A stretch of 14,097 bases of DNA from Sulfuricurvum sp. (GCA_022729835.1 DZBC01000027.1:1-14097), one strand, 5' to 3'; shown: positions 1 to 7,185, counted from the stretch's first letter. Notes: generated from the sequence alone by a model not told the origin. Made by a program: numbers and translations.

Positions 1-51
1 GGGTGGCCGGATCAAAACGTCACGGGTGGCCGGATGGGTGCGTTTTTTGCA
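1..51. mobile_element. Possible terminal end of an IS21-family-like insertion sequence interrupting asnB
   Basis: A perfect 12-base direct repeat (GGGTGGCCGGAT) lies at 1-12 and 24-35, a period of 23 bases. That is not a multiple of three, so it is hard to explain as a coding repeat inside asnB. Repeated GGTGGCC-type motifs near the tips are typical, from memory, of IS21-family elements, whose tips end in CA; here a CA falls at 50-51. Read as AsnB, recognisable family sequence stops at about residue 366 (YFEYLD), and what follows is low-identity sequence containing the repeat. No transposase is visible because the element would lie outside the window. Alternatives are a contig-edge artefact or a chance repeat in a divergent AsnB. 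Confidence 0.5.
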
Positions 52-1149
52 ATCAAGATACTCAAAATACTGCCGATACCCCAAAAAGAGTTCATCACTC
101 CCCTCACCGCTGAGCACCACCCGTACCCCGTCTTTGGCGATATGTTCAAACATCAAATAAAGCGGCACGCTTGCGGGGTCGTTGAGCGGTTCATCCAGTG
201 CGTCGAACACCGCGTCACGCGCCCCCATAAATTCGCTCTGTGTAATAATGCGCTCATGGTGGCGCACCCCCAAAAAGGCCGCACTCTCTTTTGCGGCAGC
301 GCGCTCATCGTAGTTGGAGAACCCCTCATAGCCCAGCGTATACGCTTCAAGCTCCCGCCCTTGCGCTTTGGCCATGGCGATGAGCAAAGCGCTGTCGATG
401 CCACCAGAGAGCAGTGCGGCCATCGGCGCGGCGGATTCAAGCCGCAAATGCACCGCTTCGCGCAAACGCTCATGCACACGGCTTAGCGCCTGCGCCTCGT
501 CCGCTATGGCACAAGGGCGTACATGTAAAAGATCATAATAGGGCGTACATGTAAACTCAGCCCCATCCCATAGCCCGACATAGCCCGATTCGAGTTTGCC
601 GATCCCCTCATAAAAAGTGTGCGGCGGCGTAGGTGCCAGATAGCCAAGATAGCTTAGTAGCGCTTCGTCGTTCATCCTTACATGTAAGAGCAGTACGCGC
701 AATGCCTTGATCTCGGAAGCAAATGCAAAAAAGTCCTTGCCCCTAAGGTAAAAGAGCGGCTTTTTGCCCATACGATCCCGCCAGAGCTTGAGCCTTCCCT
801 CCTCATAAAGCGCAATAGCGAACATACCGCGCAGATGCGTCACAAAGTCATCACCCCAGCGTCGATAGGCCGCCGCAATCAGCGCCACTTCACTAGGTTG
901 CGCACACCCAAGCTCTATAGAGAGCGCATGGTGGTTGTACAGCTCACCATTAAATGCGATCAACACTTCCGAATCGGCGTACGGTTGCGGCGTAGAAGTG
1001 GGCGCAATGCTGAGGCGATGATGGGCGAAAAAGAGCCCTTCACGCTCCACAACCGCGCACCCATCAGGCCCGCGATGCTGCAGCAACGAGAGGGCGCGGC
1101 GCGCTTGATGCGGATCATACGCGCCGATAATGCCAAAAACGGCGCACAT
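1..1149 (-). CDS. asnB: Asparagine synthetase (glutamine-hydrolysing), partial, probably disrupted
   Basis: Class-II glutamine-dependent amidotransferase that makes asparagine, or amidates a sugar acid in surface-glycan loci, from aspartate/carboxylate, glutamine and ATP. The frame runs from ATG at 1149 without a stop to base 1 (383 codons; family members are about 600). Visible are the nucleophile Cys2 after Met1, HRGPDG at about 25-30, NGELYNH of the glutaminase domain, the synthetase PP-loop SGGIDS at 248-253, and SGEGSDELFLGY near 341. The start abuts the stop of the upstream small gene (TAGATG), with AAGAG as a weak ribosome-binding site, so translation is probably coupled. The last 17 codons do not look like AsnB and carry a 12-base repeat, so the gene may be broken by an insertion sequence. 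The asparagine synthetase call is firm; whether the product is free asparagine or an amidated sugar cannot be told from this part. Confidence 0.93.
   Translation of the reverse strand, partial: MCAVFGIIGAYDPHQARRALSLLQHRGPDGCAVVEREGLFFAHHRLSIAPTSTPQPYADSEVLIAFNGELYNHHALSIELGCAQPSEVALIAAAYRRWGDDFVTHLRGMFAIALYEEGRLKLWRDRMGKKPLFYLRGKDFFAFASEIKALRVLLLHVRMNDEALLSYLGYLAPTPPHTFYEGIGKLESGYVGLWDGAEFTCTPYYDLLHVRPCAIADEAQALSRVHERLREAVHLRLESAAPMAALLSGGIDSALLIAMAKAQGRELEAYTLGYEGFSNYDERAAAKESAAFLGVRHHERIITQSEFMGARDAVFDALDEPLNDPASVPLYLMFEHIAKDGVRVVLSGEGSDELFLGYRQYFEYLDCKKRTHPATRDVLIRPP
519..528. repeat. TTACATGTAA-family palindrome, one-base variant
   Basis: GTACATGTAA inside asnB; on the coding (minus) strand it reads Leu-His-Val. 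Confidence 0.7.
545..554. repeat. TTACATGTAA-family palindrome, one-base variant
   Basis: GTACATGTAA inside asnB, 26 bases from the previous copy but in another frame (Thr-Cys-Thr on the coding strand), which rules out a simple duplicated peptide. Confidence 0.7.
678..687. repeat. TTACATGTAA palindrome, exact
   Basis: Extended 12-base palindrome CTTACATGTAAG at 677-688, in asnB, read Leu-His-Val. Confidence 0.8.
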
Positions 1150-1374
1150 CTACTCTTGAGTCGCTTTGAGCGTATGGCGCACCACGCAGCGCCAGCCCTC
1201 ATAATCGACCTTTTCGCACGCGCAGCCACCACTTGAAACCACACCTTGAAGCGTCAAAAGCTCTGCTTTGGCCGCTTCACACGCGCTATGGCGATCAGGC
1301 GCAAAGGCAAAAAGATACTGCGATTGTTCCTGGGCTGCAAGCAAGAGAGGTAAGAAAATCCATGCTGTTTTCAT
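1150..1374 (-). CDS. Small secreted cysteine-containing protein, function unknown
   Basis: A 74-residue protein not recognised as a named family. The N-terminus (MKTAWIFLPLLLAA) reads as a short signal peptide with likely cleavage near residues 14-16, so the mature product would be a periplasmic peptide of about 58-60 residues. It has four cysteines: one in SACEA, two in GGCACEK and one in WRC. These suggest disulfides or metal binding. It sits upstream of asnB on the same strand with zero spacing (TAGATG), implying co-translation. No good Shine-Dalgarno precedes its ATG. Instead a TACAAT hexamer lies on the minus strand at 1386-1381, so close to the ATG that, if it is a -10 box, the transcript would be nearly leaderless. 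Composition and the signal peptide favour a real gene over a shadow ORF. Confidence 0.6.
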   Translation of the reverse strand: MKTAWIFLPLLLAAQEQSQYLFAFAPDRHSACEAAKAELLTLQGVVSSGGCACEKVDYEGWRCVVRHTLKATQE

Positions 1375-1456
1375 GGCGATATTGTAGCCAAATGATTTGG
1401 GCTGTTTACCTTTTGCACTATATCATTCACTCACTGAATGAACAAGGAATGCCGCG
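1375..1456. promoter_or_regulatory. Divergent control region between the asnB unit and the pgl operon
   Basis: This 82-base gap separates the minus-strand small gene/asnB from the plus-strand operon. On the plus strand TATATC/TATCAT at 1419-1426 could be a -10 element; no convincing -35 is seen, as is common in Campylobacterota. On the minus strand TACAAT (1386-1381) is a possible -10. The plus-strand ribosome-binding site AAGGAA lies at 1444-1449. No transcription start has been shown. Confidence 0.5.
1423..1441. promoter_or_regulatory. Perfect 7-5-7 inverted repeat, candidate operator of the MarR-type regulator
   Basis: TCATTCA at 1423-1429 and TGAATGA at 1435-1441 are exact reverse complements separated by CTCAC. 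The dyad overlaps a possible -10 region and ends just before the ribosome-binding site of the regulator gene. Size and half-site spacing suit a dimeric winged-helix protein, so autoregulation is a reasonable inference; a 5' mRNA hairpin is the alternative. Confidence 0.45.
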
Positions 1457-1789
1457 TTGAAAAACACCGACCCTTTTGATGTCTTACATGTACTCCAAAA
1501 CGTCGAAGCGCACGGCTCCCAACAGAGCCTCGCCGATGAAGTGGGCTACAGCGTCGGCAAGGTCAACTACATCCTCAAAGCCTTGATTGCCAAGGGGTTG
1601 GTAAAGATGGAAAATTTCGTCAAAGCGGAGAGCAAAAAGGGTTATCGCTACCTCCTCACTTCGGAGGGTATCCGCGAAAAAATCGCCCTCACCGAAGCGT
1701 ATATCAAGATCAAAAAAGCGGAGTATGAGGCGTTGCATCGCTCGCTGGAAGAGGACAAAAAGCGCATTGAACAAGAGCATAGTGCATGA
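1457..1789 (+). CDS. MarR-family EPS-associated transcriptional regulator
   Basis: A 110-residue DNA-binding regulator of the small MarR-like group found next to exopolysaccharide loci. The winged-helix core spans about residues 20-85: SQQSLADEVGYSVGKVNYIL gives the helix-turn-helix (about 22-41), then ALIAKGLVKMENF and GYRYLLTSEG give the wing. The C-terminal third (about 80-108) is charged and probably a coiled-coil dimerisation helix. The start is TTG, chosen because AAGGAA sits seven bases upstream and the next in-frame methionine is too far in. Its stop overlaps the pglK start (ATGA), making it the first gene of the operon, just downstream of a perfect dyad. The inferred role is control of glycan-locus expression. 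It carries one TTACATGTAC site encoding Leu-His-Val. Confidence 0.88.
   Translation: MKNTDPFDVLHVLQNVEAHGSQQSLADEVGYSVGKVNYILKALIAKGLVKMENFVKAESKKGYRYLLTSEGIREKIALTEAYIKIKKAEYEALHRSLEEDKKRIEQEHSA
1484..1493. repeat. TTACATGTAA-family palindrome, one-base variant
   Basis: TTACATGTAC near the start of the MarR-type gene, read Leu-His-Val at about residues 10-12. Confidence 0.7.
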
Positions 1790-3471
1790 GGCATTTCACA
1801 CGACGTATTATGGCTCTGCTCTCTAGGCGGGATCGTCACTTTTTGGCGGGGCTGTTTCTCTTTTCCATTTTGATCTCTTTGATCGAAACCGTCGGCGTGT
1901 CGATTATTATGCCTTTTATCGCCGTGGCCGGAAACTTTGAGCTGATTCAAACAAACCCCTATTTTCACGGCGTTTACACGTGGCTTGGCTTTTCCGCACC
2001 CGATCGTTTCGTCATCGCCTTCGGTGCGTTGCTGATCCTCTTTTATCTGCTACGCAGTGCTATTAATTTCCTCTACTTTTATCTGCTCGCACGCTTTGCA
2101 CAAGGGCGCTACCATCTGATTGCGTACCGACTCTTTGAGAACTATCTGGGACTTCCTTATCGTGAATTTATTGTCCGCAACAGTAGCGACCTTACCAAAA
2201 CAATCACCAGTGAAGCGCGTAATCTCACTACACTGTTAGCGGCTATTCTCTTTATGCTGAGTGAGCTATGCGTCGCTCTGCTCATCTACACCATGATGCT
2301 TTATGTCAATGTCAAAATCACCCTACTCCTAACCCTGCTCCTTGCACTCAATGCAGCCGTAGTCGCATTTGGACTCTCCAAGCACTTTAAAAAAGCCGGA
2401 GCAACCCGAGAGGTGCATCAAAAACGCTTTTATGAGGTGATTGCCGCAACGCTGGGCAATTTCAAACTGATGAAGCTACGCGGCAATGACGAGGCCATTT
2501 TGGAGCGCTTCAAAGAGGCAAGCTACGGCTATGCCAAGGCCAATATTAGCAACGAAGCCCTCTCGCACGCGCCGCGTCTGCTGCTTGAGGCGGCGGGTTT
2601 TTCGCTGATCGCCTTTATGGTCGTCTATCTGGTCTGGAAGCATGAGCAGGATATCAGCTCGGCGATGGCCCTGCTGTCGATGTTTGTCTTGGGGCTTTAT
2701 CGCCTGATGCCCTCAGCCAATCGCATCATTAACAGTTACCATCAGATTCTTTTCAACTACCGCTCGCTGGAGATCATACACGACGATTTGATGTATGAAA
2801 GCGAACCTTTACATGTAACACCCATAGCGTTTGAGCACGCCGTCACGCTTGAGAATATCACCTTCGCCTATCAAAGCGGCAAACCCGTCATCGAGCACTG
2901 TTCGCTCACTGTTCGCAAGGGAGAGCACATTGCTTTTGCAGGAGAGAGTGGTAGTGGCAAATCGACATTGGCCGATCTAATCATGGGGCTCTACCGTCCT
3001 CAAAGCGGCACGATCTTGATCGATGGCATAGCGCTGAGCGATGAGAATATCCGCTCCTGGCGTGCCAAAATCGGCTATATTCCCCAAAATATCTACCTTT
3101 TTGAAGGAACGGTCGCACAAAATGTGGCTTTTGATGAGATCATTGACGAAGAGCGGGTACGCATCGTTTTAAAACAATCACAGATGCTCGAGGTACTCGA
3201 GCAGAGCCACCAAGGCATCCACACCCTTGTGGGCGAAGGTGGAATCAACCTCAGCGGCGGCCAAAAGCAGCGTATCGCCATCGCCCGTGCTCTCTACCAC
3301 GATCCGGAAATACTGGTGCTGGATGAGGCAACCAGCGCACTTGACGCAGGGATAGAAGCGAAGATTATGGAAGAAGTTTATAAAATTTGTGCCGATAAAA
3401 CGTTAATCGTTATTGCGCATCGGTTGAGCACGATTGGGGGATGCGAGAGAGTGGTAACCCTTGGGGGCTAA
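1786..3471 (+). CDS. pglK: PglK-like ABC flippase for lipid-linked oligosaccharide
   Basis: A 561-residue half-transporter (C. jejuni PglK is 564). It would flip the undecaprenyl-pyrophosphate-linked glycan from cytoplasm to periplasm using ATP, acting as a homodimer in the inner membrane. The N-terminal transmembrane domain (about 1-320) has hydrophobic helices, beginning with FLAGLFLFSILISLI. A linker containing Pro-Leu-His-Val (TTACATGTAA site) leads to the nucleotide-binding domain: Walker A GESGSGKST at about 386-394, Q-loop in GYIPQNIYLFEGT, signature LSGGQ at 489-493, Walker B ILVLDEATSALD with D513/E514, and H-loop His545. All ATPase residues are intact. The start overlaps the regulator stop by four bases. 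It ends soon after the H-loop, exactly where GC content falls. MsbA-like lipid export is possible, but the pglB/A/C/D context favours PglK. Confidence 0.92.
   Translation: MRHFTRRIMALLSRRDRHFLAGLFLFSILISLIETVGVSIIMPFIAVAGNFELIQTNPYFHGVYTWLGFSAPDRFVIAFGALLILFYLLRSAINFLYFYLLARFAQGRYHLIAYRLFENYLGLPYREFIVRNSSDLTKTITSEARNLTTLLAAILFMLSELCVALLIYTMMLYVNVKITLLLTLLLALNAAVVAFGLSKHFKKAGATREVHQKRFYEVIAATLGNFKLMKLRGNDEAILERFKEASYGYAKANISNEALSHAPRLLLEAAGFSLIAFMVVYLVWKHEQDISSAMALLSMFVLGLYRLMPSANRIINSYHQILFNYRSLEIIHDDLMYESEPLHVTPIAFEHAVTLENITFAYQSGKPVIEHCSLTVRKGEHIAFAGESGSGKSTLADLIMGLYRPQSGTILIDGIALSDENIRSWRAKIGYIPQNIYLFEGTVAQNVAFDEIIDEERVRIVLKQSQMLEVLEQSHQGIHTLVGEGGINLSGGQKQRIAIARALYHDPEILVLDEATSALDAGIEAKIMEEVYKICADKTLIVIAHRLSTIGGCERVVTLGG
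2809..2818. repeat. TTACATGTAA palindrome, exact
   Basis: In pglK, exactly at the linker between the membrane and nucleotide-binding domains, read Leu-His-Val. Confidence 0.8.
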
Positions 3472-3520
3472 TAGCGCGGGATTGAACATAAAACAGATGC
3501 AATTAACAAATTTTCAACCA

Positions 3521-3525
3521 AAAGG
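3521..3525 (+). promoter_or_regulatory. Ribosome-binding site that sets the first methyltransferase start
   Basis: AAAGG lies seven bases before the ATG at 3533. It supports that start over the longer in-frame extension to 3461, whose extra 24 residues have no ribosome-binding site and would overlap pglK. Confidence 0.6.
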
Positions 3526-3532
3526 TGAACAG

Positions 3533-4510
3533 ATGAGCTTAAGACGCAAATATACTACTTGCAGGGTTTGTTCATGCTCTGGCGAAAACAATCTCTATTA
3601 TCCTAAAGAAAAATTTTACGGATCAGAAGAGGAATTTGAATATTTTGAGTGCTCTTCATGCGGATGTCTTCAAATCATAGAGATCCCGAGCAATCTTGCA
3701 AGCTATTATAATAAGAATTACCATAGTTTTTCTCCGCTAAAAGTACCGTCAAATTTGATTCATAAATGGATACGTTACCATAAGGATAATTATTCAATTC
3801 TACGGAATAACGTCATTGGTCATATCTTTTCTGTTCTATTCACAAATGAAGATTTAAATCTCTTTTCAAGAATAAAGTTGACCAAAAAAAGTAAAATTGT
3901 AGATATTGGGTGCGGCAATGGAAAACTAATCCACAGACTTAAGTCCGCAGGATTTGACAATATTCTTGGCGTTGATCCCTTCATAGAACACGATATAGTC
4001 CATGAAAATGGGACCATAGTACAAAAACGCTCTTTAAACCAGATTCAAGGAGAGTGGGATTTGGTTATGATGCATCATGCTTTAGAACATATACCCGAAC
4101 AGGCGGAGGCCTTCCAAGATCTGTATAGACTTGTATCTGCAGATGGCGTATGCCTTGTGCGTATTCCAATTGTTCCCTCTTACGCATGGAAAAAATATGG
4201 TATGTCATGGGTCGGCTTAGATGCGCCGAGACATCTCTATCTCCATACGCTAAAAAGCGTCTGTCTGCTGGCCAACAAAGCGGGGTTACAGCTTACGGAA
4301 GCTGTATACGACTCTTTGGATTTCCAATTTTGGGGAAGCGAGCTTTACCAAAAAAACATACCTATGTTCGATGAAACAAGCCATAATAGTAAAAATGCAA
4401 AAGATTATTTTTCAAAAGAGCAGATCAAAGAGTATCAAGCATTGGCGAAAAAGCTAAACCAACAAAAAGAGGGCGATCAAGTAGCGCTGTTCTTCAAGAA
4501 ATTTTATTGA
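3533..4510 (+). CDS. Class I SAM methyltransferase with N-terminal zinc-ribbon-like motif
   Basis: A 325-residue S-adenosylmethionine methyltransferase. Cys pairs C10-x2-C13 and C40-x2-C43 form a zinc-ribbon-like N-terminus, followed by the YYNKNYHSF segment often seen in this type. Motif I VDIGCGNG lies at 123-130, the acidic ribose-binding residue is D148 in GVDP, and HHALEHI is at 181-187. Such proteins are common in O-antigen and exopolysaccharide clusters, so the likely target is a nucleotide-activated or lipid-linked sugar; O- versus C-methylation cannot be decided. The gene is AT-rich (18 G/C in bases 3481-3540, against 41 of 60 at 9301-9360) and lacks the TTACATGTAA motif abundant elsewhere, so it looks recently acquired. 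It ends against the next methyltransferase with almost no gap. Confidence 0.85.
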   Translation: MSLRRKYTTCRVCSCSGENNLYYPKEKFYGSEEEFEYFECSSCGCLQIIEIPSNLASYYNKNYHSFSPLKVPSNLIHKWIRYHKDNYSILRNNVIGHIFSVLFTNEDLNLFSRIKLTKKSKIVDIGCGNGKLIHRLKSAGFDNILGVDPFIEHDIVHENGTIVQKRSLNQIQGEWDLVMMHHALEHIPEQAEAFQDLYRLVSADGVCLVRIPIVPSYAWKKYGMSWVGLDAPRHLYLHTLKSVCLLANKAGLQLTEAVYDSLDFQFWGSELYQKNIPMFDETSHNSKNAKDYFSKEQIKEYQALAKKLNQQKEGDQVALFFKKFY

Positions 4511-4539
4511 TCTTAAATGACGCATATAGGTTGACAAAG

Positions 4540-5427
4540 ATGATGCAAAGATTTTCCGCTTATATAGCTCTTTGGAAACGAGAGGGAACTCGATATTGTT
4601 TTGAGCTTATCATTCATAAGTTTTTCAAAAAAGAGACAAAAAGCTCCAAACATCTGCTCGGTTATTTTGAGGGCAAATATGGCGTGGAAATAGGAGGGCC
4701 CAGCCACTTTTTTTCAGACGATGGTCCTCTTCCGATCTATAAATCGATAGAGAGGTTGGACAATTGCAATTATATGGCCGATACCATCTGGTTTAAAAAT
4801 CAGCAAGAAGGCCGAAGTTTTTATTACCATAATTCAAAGCAGCCGGGCCTCCAATGGGTATCCGATGCAACCTCTTTGAATCCGATCGATGCAGATCAAT
4901 ATGAGTTTATTCTTGCATCGCACGTTATTGAACATATTGCCAATCCGATCAAAGCACTCCATGAATGGAAACGTATACTCAAAAATGACGGCTTGCTAAT
5001 CATGGTAGTTCCTCATCGAGACGGCACCTTTGACCGAAATCGAGACGTTACCCCATTATCGCACCTTCTTGATGATTACACTTCCGATATACAAGAAGAC
5101 GATATGACACATCTTGATGAGATTCTCAGTAGACACGATTTCACGCGGGATACAGGTGTAAGGAGCTATGAAGATTTTGTCGAGCGATCCAAGCAAAATG
5201 TCATTAATCGCGGACTCCATCACCATGTGTTTAATACTTTGCTGGTTGCCGAACTGGTCGATGCGGTTGGCATGGAGATTGCCTGCATTGAAGCTATTTG
5301 GCCTATGCATATCTTGGTTGTCGCATGTAAACGCACCGATCTCCCTCTTCATACTAACGATGCAACCCTTACCGCCCTTCGTCAAGGCAAGATCGATTCC
5401 CCTTTTCATTCGGATCGACAAAGATGA
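4540..5427 (+). CDS. SAM-dependent methyltransferase of glycan loci
   Basis: A 295-residue methyltransferase-like protein. The SAM-binding glycine motif is the variant VEIGGPS at 49-55, a signature I associate with polysaccharide-cluster methyltransferases. HVIEHI at 128-133 and the following WKRILKNDGLLIMVVPHRDG are typical of the Methyltransf_11 fold. A tail of about 120 residues (HLLDDY onward) is less conserved. The acceptor is unknown, presumably a sugar of the glycan built here. A TTG at 4507 would give 11 extra residues and overlap the previous stop; I prefer ATG 4540 because AGG lies a few bases upstream, but the choice is uncertain. It is AT-rich (19 G/C in bases 4501-4560). Its stop overlaps the next gene by four bases (ATGA), so it is co-translated with the glycosyltransferase. 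Confidence 0.82.
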   Translation: MMQRFSAYIALWKREGTRYCFELIIHKFFKKETKSSKHLLGYFEGKYGVEIGGPSHFFSDDGPLPIYKSIERLDNCNYMADTIWFKNQQEGRSFYYHNSKQPGLQWVSDATSLNPIDADQYEFILASHVIEHIANPIKALHEWKRILKNDGLLIMVVPHRDGTFDRNRDVTPLSHLLDDYTSDIQEDDMTHLDEILSRHDFTRDTGVRSYEDFVERSKQNVINRGLHHHVFNTLLVAELVDAVGMEIACIEAIWPMHILVVACKRTDLPLHTNDATLTALRQGKIDSPFHSDRQR

Positions 5428-6269
5428 ACCCCATAGCCGCTGTCGTCGTGCTATACCAACCTAAAAAATATATCTTTGACAACATTCAATCCTATTACGA
5501 CTTCGTAGAGTTGGTGATAGTGATTGATAACTCAGAGATGCCAGATGATAAAATCAAAGAGTGGTTAGCCTCGAAAAACAAGATTCATACTGTTATCAAT
5601 GGATCTAATTTAGGTATAGGTAAAGCCCTCAATTTCGGTTGCGAAATCGCTATTTCAAAGGGTTTTCAATGGATTCTTACCATGGATCAAGATAGCAGTT
5701 TTTCATCGGATATGATGGGGTGTTACCTTGAATGCTTTGAGCAACTTGACGACACCGAGACGATAGCTGTCATCTCTCCCATACATATACCCTCGACAAT
5801 ATATCCTGAACACCCATGTATTGCGAAAGAGACTACCCACGTCATGACTTCTGGCAATTTACTTAATTTAGCAGCCTATCAATGTATCGGAGGATTTAAT
5901 GAATCGCTCTTTATTGACGAGGTTGATCACGACTATTGTTTGAAGGCCCGCCTCAAACAATACCGCGTAGTCGAGATGCCGCATATCCATCTTGCGCATG
6001 AACTTGGAGAAGAGGTTGAGATTCGTAAAAACGGGCTGAGCATTAAAACCAGAACGCATTCACCCCTACGCTTCTATTACATTACAAGAAATCGTCTTTA
6101 CATTTGGCGGCGCTACTTTAAGCATTTTCCGTCAACAGAACCTATCGGATTGCCAAACATCGTAAAACCGCTTCTCTTCGCCTTACTCTATCACGATCAA
6201 AAACCCCGTCGTCTCTATCATATCGGACGCGGTATTTTTCATTTTTTGATTGGTCGATATGGAAAATAG
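5424..6269 (+). CDS. GT2-family glycosyltransferase, rhamnosyltransferase-like
   Basis: A 281-residue GT-A fold enzyme of glycosyltransferase family 2 that would transfer a sugar from a nucleotide donor to the lipid-linked glycan at the cytoplasmic membrane face. The N-terminus AAVVVLYQP starts the nucleotide-binding fold, NGSNLGIGKALNFG is the family motif, and DQDSSF carries the metal-binding D88/D90. GGFNESLFIDEVDHDYCLK resembles dTDP-rhamnosyltransferases (RfbF type), hence the tentative donor. The C-terminus is basic and aromatic (PLRFYYITRNRLYIWRRY), consistent with membrane association. The start overlaps the methyltransferase stop (ATGA) and the end overlaps the next gene by 11 bases. 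Composition is AT-rich up to about 6060, then rises towards the locus average. Confidence 0.87.
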   Translation: MNPIAAVVVLYQPKKYIFDNIQSYYDFVELVIVIDNSEMPDDKIKEWLASKNKIHTVINGSNLGIGKALNFGCEIAISKGFQWILTMDQDSSFSSDMMGCYLECFEQLDDTETIAVISPIHIPSTIYPEHPCIAKETTHVMTSGNLLNLAAYQCIGGFNESLFIDEVDHDYCLKARLKQYRVVEMPHIHLAHELGEEVEIRKNGLSIKTRTHSPLRFYYITRNRLYIWRRYFKHFPSTEPIGLPNIVKPLLFALLYHDQKPRRLYHIGRGIFHFLIGRYGK

Positions 6270-7185
6270 ACGCATCTCCATATTACTTGCCGCCTACAAC
6301 GGCGAACGCTACCTACGTAATCAACTCCTTTCATTACAACAACAAACCCATACCGATTGGCAGTTGTTAATCCGAGACGACGGCTCAACCGACGGTACTT
6401 GTGCAATTATTGAGGAGTTTTGCGCGCACGATGATCGTATGCACTTCATAAAAGACGATCTTGGACGACTCGGTGCCGCACAAAGCTTTTGGCAACTGCT
6501 CTTACATGTAAAGAGTCCTTATGCCCTCTTTTGCGACCAAGACGACATCTGGTTTGAGCGCAAAATCGAACTTTTATTGGAGCATGCACAAATGCATTTA
6601 GCAGACAACACTCCGTCTATCGTCTATTGCGATGCCCATGCTTATAGCGATCAAGAGGGCATCATCACCTCATCCGGCATCTCACATCTGCACGCTTCTT
6701 CGCTTCGGGAGTTTCTCTTTTTTAATTCCGGCTACCAAGGTTGCTCTATTCTCATAAACACTACCATGATTCAAGAAGCTAGGGCATACACACAGCCTTT
6801 TTATATGCACGACGACATCATCTCGCTACTGGCGCACACCTTTGGCAAGGCGGTTTTTCTGGATAAGCCGCTCATGCTCTATCGCCAGCATGATGCCAAT
6901 GTCACTGGCGTTGCGGCCAAAAGCAAAGTGGAGATGGCTCGAAAGTTTTTTCGCGGCGGTGCCGCTGTCATCAGCCAAGCACATTTCAATGAAAAATACG
7001 CCTTCTTTGACCACTACCGTCATCGCCTAAATCCCGAGCAACGCACCCTTTTTGAAGCCTATATTGCATTTGCACACGCCTCATTGCCAATACGATTGTG
7101 GCTTATCGTGCGGCACCGCTTTAGCCTTGGCGGCCATTTTTGGGTCTTACTGCTCAAAACTTTACTGCGCCGTCCTATTGCATGA
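6259..7185 (+). CDS. GT2-family glycosyltransferase
   Basis: A 308-residue family 2 glycosyltransferase. ISILLAAYNGERYLRNQL opens the GT-A fold, DDGSTDGT at 40-47 binds the nucleotide, and CDQDDIW (DQDD at 93-96) supplies the metal-binding acidic residues. This DQDDIW pattern is frequent in rhamnosyl- and related transferases of O-antigen loci. YQGCSILIN and YMHDDIISLL are probable acceptor-side segments, and the last 60 residues are basic and hydrophobic. ATG 6259 is chosen over the TTG at 6250 because family members begin just before the ISILLAAYNG strand. The gene overlaps both neighbours (11 bases upstream, ATGA downstream). One TTACATGTAA site encodes Leu-His-Val. The sugar specificity is not visible. 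Confidence 0.87.
   Translation: MENRRISILLAAYNGERYLRNQLLSLQQQTHTDWQLLIRDDGSTDGTCAIIEEFCAHDDRMHFIKDDLGRLGAAQSFWQLLLHVKSPYALFCDQDDIWFERKIELLLEHAQMHLADNTPSIVYCDAHAYSDQEGIITSSGISHLHASSLREFLFFNSGYQGCSILINTTMIQEARAYTQPFYMHDDIISLLAHTFGKAVFLDKPLMLYRQHDANVTGVAAKSKVEMARKFFRGGAAVISQAHFNEKYAFFDHYRHRLNPEQRTLFEAYIAFAHASLPIRLWLIVRHRFSLGGHFWVLLLKTLLRRPIA
6502..6511. repeat. TTACATGTAA palindrome, exact
   Basis: In the second GT2 gene, read Leu-His-Val; first copy after a 3.7-kb motif-free stretch. Confidence 0.8.

Noticed and set aside
519..554. Two palindrome copies 26 bases apart as a CRISPR or tandem repeat
   Set aside because: Only the palindrome is shared, flanks differ, and it lies in the asnB reading frame; no array structure exists.
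34..1236. Plus-strand open frames of 150 and 133 codons
   Set aside because: They are antisense to asnB, which has clear motifs over the same span. The translations show no family features.
1233..1460. Plus-strand 75-codon frame through the divergent region
   Set aside because: It is antisense to the small secreted protein and runs through the promoter region, with no motif and no good ribosome-binding site.
3416..3471. PglK truncated by the composition boundary
   Set aside because: The ending after the H-loop looks abrupt, but total length (561) is nearly that of C. jejuni PglK (564), so I treat it as complete.
3461..3532. N-terminal extension of the first methyltransferase
   Set aside because: It overlaps pglK, has no ribosome-binding site, and adds 24 residues before the zinc-ribbon start. 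ATG 3533 has AAAGG at good spacing.
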